Positions 62,719-64,000 of a stretch of 64,000 nt of DNA are shown one piece after another (the first letter of the stretch is position 1; every line of letters begins with the position of its first letter). Location of the stretch: contig JAIOQX010000003.1 of assembly GCA_021108415.1 (NCBI GenBank), forward strand, positions 186,001-250,000, in the 5' to 3' direction. A model generated the notes under the pieces. That model ran no database searches, was not told where the DNA came from, and worked only from the letters and a program-made list of their open reading frames with translations. This DNA comes from Acholeplasmataceae bacterium. Lineage in GTDB: Bacteria; Bacillota_I; Bacilli_A; Acholeplasmatales; Acholeplasmataceae. The position numbers and the translations under genes were made by a program.

Positions 62719-64000
62719 ATGGTAGAATTTGCGCGTTATTACATAAACTTCATAAGAAAATTATTTCTAGATATCGGTGGATTTTTCAAAACTATTTTTG
62801 AAGCTTTTACCGATTTACTATTTAAAAACAGCAAAGAAAACTTTCAGCTGTTTTTAGATGCTAGTCAAAATTATTCTGTTCTTGACTGGATTATTGGCTT
62901 TATTGTCATTCTTTTAAACATAGTTTTTATAGGATTTTTATTGCTAAAATTATTTCAATTTTTAGGAACGTATATAAAATTTGTAAAAACTGAAATTGAA
63001 AAAGCTGAATTGATTCAAGAAGTTGCAGTTCTTTCAAAACGTACAAAAGAGATTATTGAAGAGAAAAATAGAATATTAGCACTTCAAGTAGCTAATCTTG
63101 GAAAATCAGCTGAAGAAATCGAAGAACAAATCGAACAAAAAACTGCTGATCAAATCATTGAAGAAACTATTGATGATGATATTGAATCTAGATTTGTTAA
63201 ATTAACTAAAGTTGATTTGAAATACAATTACTCAGTACAAAAAGTCTTTATGCAAGAAGATGATTTGGTTTCATTAGAAGGATTAACAACAAGATTCATC
63301 AATTTTTCTGCATATCAATTAGGATTATATTACGATAAGAAAATTATATCAGCGTTTTTTGCAGGATTAGCCTGTTCAAAAACAATGATTTTAGAAGGTA
63401 TATCAGGTACCGGGAAAACCTCCCTACCTTATGCGATGGGAAAATTCTTTAACAATGATGCACATATCATTGCAGTTCAACCCTCATGGAGAGATCGTGC
63501 TGAAATGTTAGGATATTTAAACGAGTTTACTAAAAAATTTAATGAAACTGACTTTTTAAAGGCTATTTATGAAACAACTTATCGACAAGATATCAATATT
63601 GTCGTCCTAGATGAAATGAATCTTGCAAGAGTTGAATACTATTTTGCAGAAATGCTATCTTTACTAGAAATGCCTGATCAAGATAAATGGCTGGTAGATA
63701 TCACAACAGAAAGTATAGAAGGAGATCCGAAGAATTTAGTTGAAGGTAAGATATTGTTACCACAAAATGTTTGGTTTGTCGGAACTGCAAATAAAGATGA
63801 TTCAACTTTTATCATTACTGATAAAGTATACGATAGAGCAACACCAATTGAAATTAATACTAAATCCAGTTATATTGATGCACCTAAAACTGAAGGCATT
63901 CACATGAGTAGTGAATATTTAGAGAAACTATTTAATGGTGCACAAAAAGATAATCCATTAAGAATAGAGACTCTTGATAAACTAGAAACACTAGATAAGT
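62719..64000 (+). CDS. Membrane-anchored MoxR/McrB-like AAA ATPase, 3' end outside window
   Basis: At least 427 residues, no stop before the window ends. A membrane helix near 56-85 and a charged coiled-coil-like region (about 92-160) precede an AAA domain with Walker A GISGTGKTS (227-235) and Walker B VVLDEMNLARVEYY; the later WFVGTANKDDS resembles sensor 1. This is the MoxR/dynein-like class of AAA ATPases that remodel or insert metal centres or act as chaperones. SD TTGGAG. Probably serves the surface proteins upstream, by position only. Confidence 0.82.
   Translation, partial: MVEFARYYINFIRKLFLDIGGFFKTIFEAFTDLLFKNSKENFQLFLDASQNYSVLDWIIGFIVILLNIVFIGFLLLKLFQFLGTYIKFVKTEIEKAELIQEVAVLSKRTKEIIEEKNRILALQVANLGKSAEEIEEQIEQKTADQIIEETIDDDIESRFVKLTKVDLKYNYSVQKVFMQEDDLVSLEGLTTRFINFSAYQLGLYYDKKIISAFFAGLACSKTMILEGISGTGKTSLPYAMGKFFNNDAHIIAVQPSWRDRAEMLGYLNEFTKKFNETDFLKAIYETTYRQDINIVVLDEMNLARVEYYFAEMLSLLEMPDQDKWLVDITTESIEGDPKNLVEGKILLPQNVWFVGTANKDDSTFIITDKVYDRATPIEINTKSSYIDAPKTEGIHMSSEYLEKLFNGAQKDNPLRIETLDKLETLDK

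Noticed and set aside
1-64000. CRISPR array
   Set aside because: No regularly spaced direct repeats of CRISPR type were seen; tandem repeats found are adjacent or irregular.
1-64000. Mycoplasma code (TGA as Trp)
   Set aside because: Trp is encoded by TGG throughout, and TGA ends genes such as tdh at 40982.

Overview
The window comes from a low-GC (about 30%) genome that uses the standard code: TGA is a stop and TGG codes for Trp. The genes resemble Firmicutes and Mollicutes-related families. Amino-acid fermentation, many membrane proteins, several c-di-GMP enzymes and no cell-wall genes in view suggest a free-living relative of the Mollicutes (Acholeplasma/Izemoplasma-like), but this is inference from gene content only.

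Layout. 1-8470: a cation/proton antiporter (5' end cut off), a K+ uptake operon (two RCK proteins plus TrkH), a LytTR regulator with a membrane-anchored beta-propeller protein, a CotH-like lipoprotein and a DUF2179 membrane protein. 8516-26822: an 18.2 kb integrated element in a tRNA-Val(GAC) gene, bounded by a 17-bp direct repeat. Its left end carries a repressor with an operator-like inverted repeat and a tyrosine integrase. A leftward block (10.5-17.8 kb) looks like the assembly and virion genes of a filamentous (inovirus/plectrovirus-like) phage: a Zot-like ATPase, small membrane proteins, two secreted proteins with C-terminal membrane anchors and a membrane-tethered serine protease. A rightward cargo block (17.9-23.6 kb) holds a compact Gabija-like pair (OLD/TOPRIM nuclease plus UvrD-like helicase) and a DNA methyltransferase next to a DGQHR-domain protein. 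A degenerate repeat flanks the methyltransferase pair on both sides. A leftward replication-like block (24.2-26.6 kb) has a winged-helix-like protein, a DnaD/DnaB-like protein, four small genes, long hairpins and two candidate small RNAs.

26.8-36.9 kb: two MATE transporters, then a long operon joining NfnAB-like electron-bifurcating subunits to a five-subunit FAD/Fe-S amino-acid dehydrogenase of the proline-dehydrogenase/HcnABC type and P5C dehydrogenase. This would take proline to glutamate. 37-44.4 kb: a diguanylate cyclase, M28 peptidase, NUDIX hydrolase, threonine dehydrogenase plus KBL (threonine to glycine and acetyl-CoA), a PAS-GGDEF protein and an rRNA uracil methyltransferase. 44.5-53.6 kb: housekeeping and uncharacterised genes. 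53.6-59.3 kb: a hybrid histidine kinase and two tandem GGDEF-EAL proteins. 59.5-64 kb: three tandem paralogous surface proteins, a small membrane protein and a membrane-anchored MoxR/McrB-like AAA ATPase that runs off the window.

The most unusual part is the integrated element. It joins a filamentous-phage-like assembly module to a replication module with no recognisable rolling-circle Rep, and carries two defence-type cargoes.
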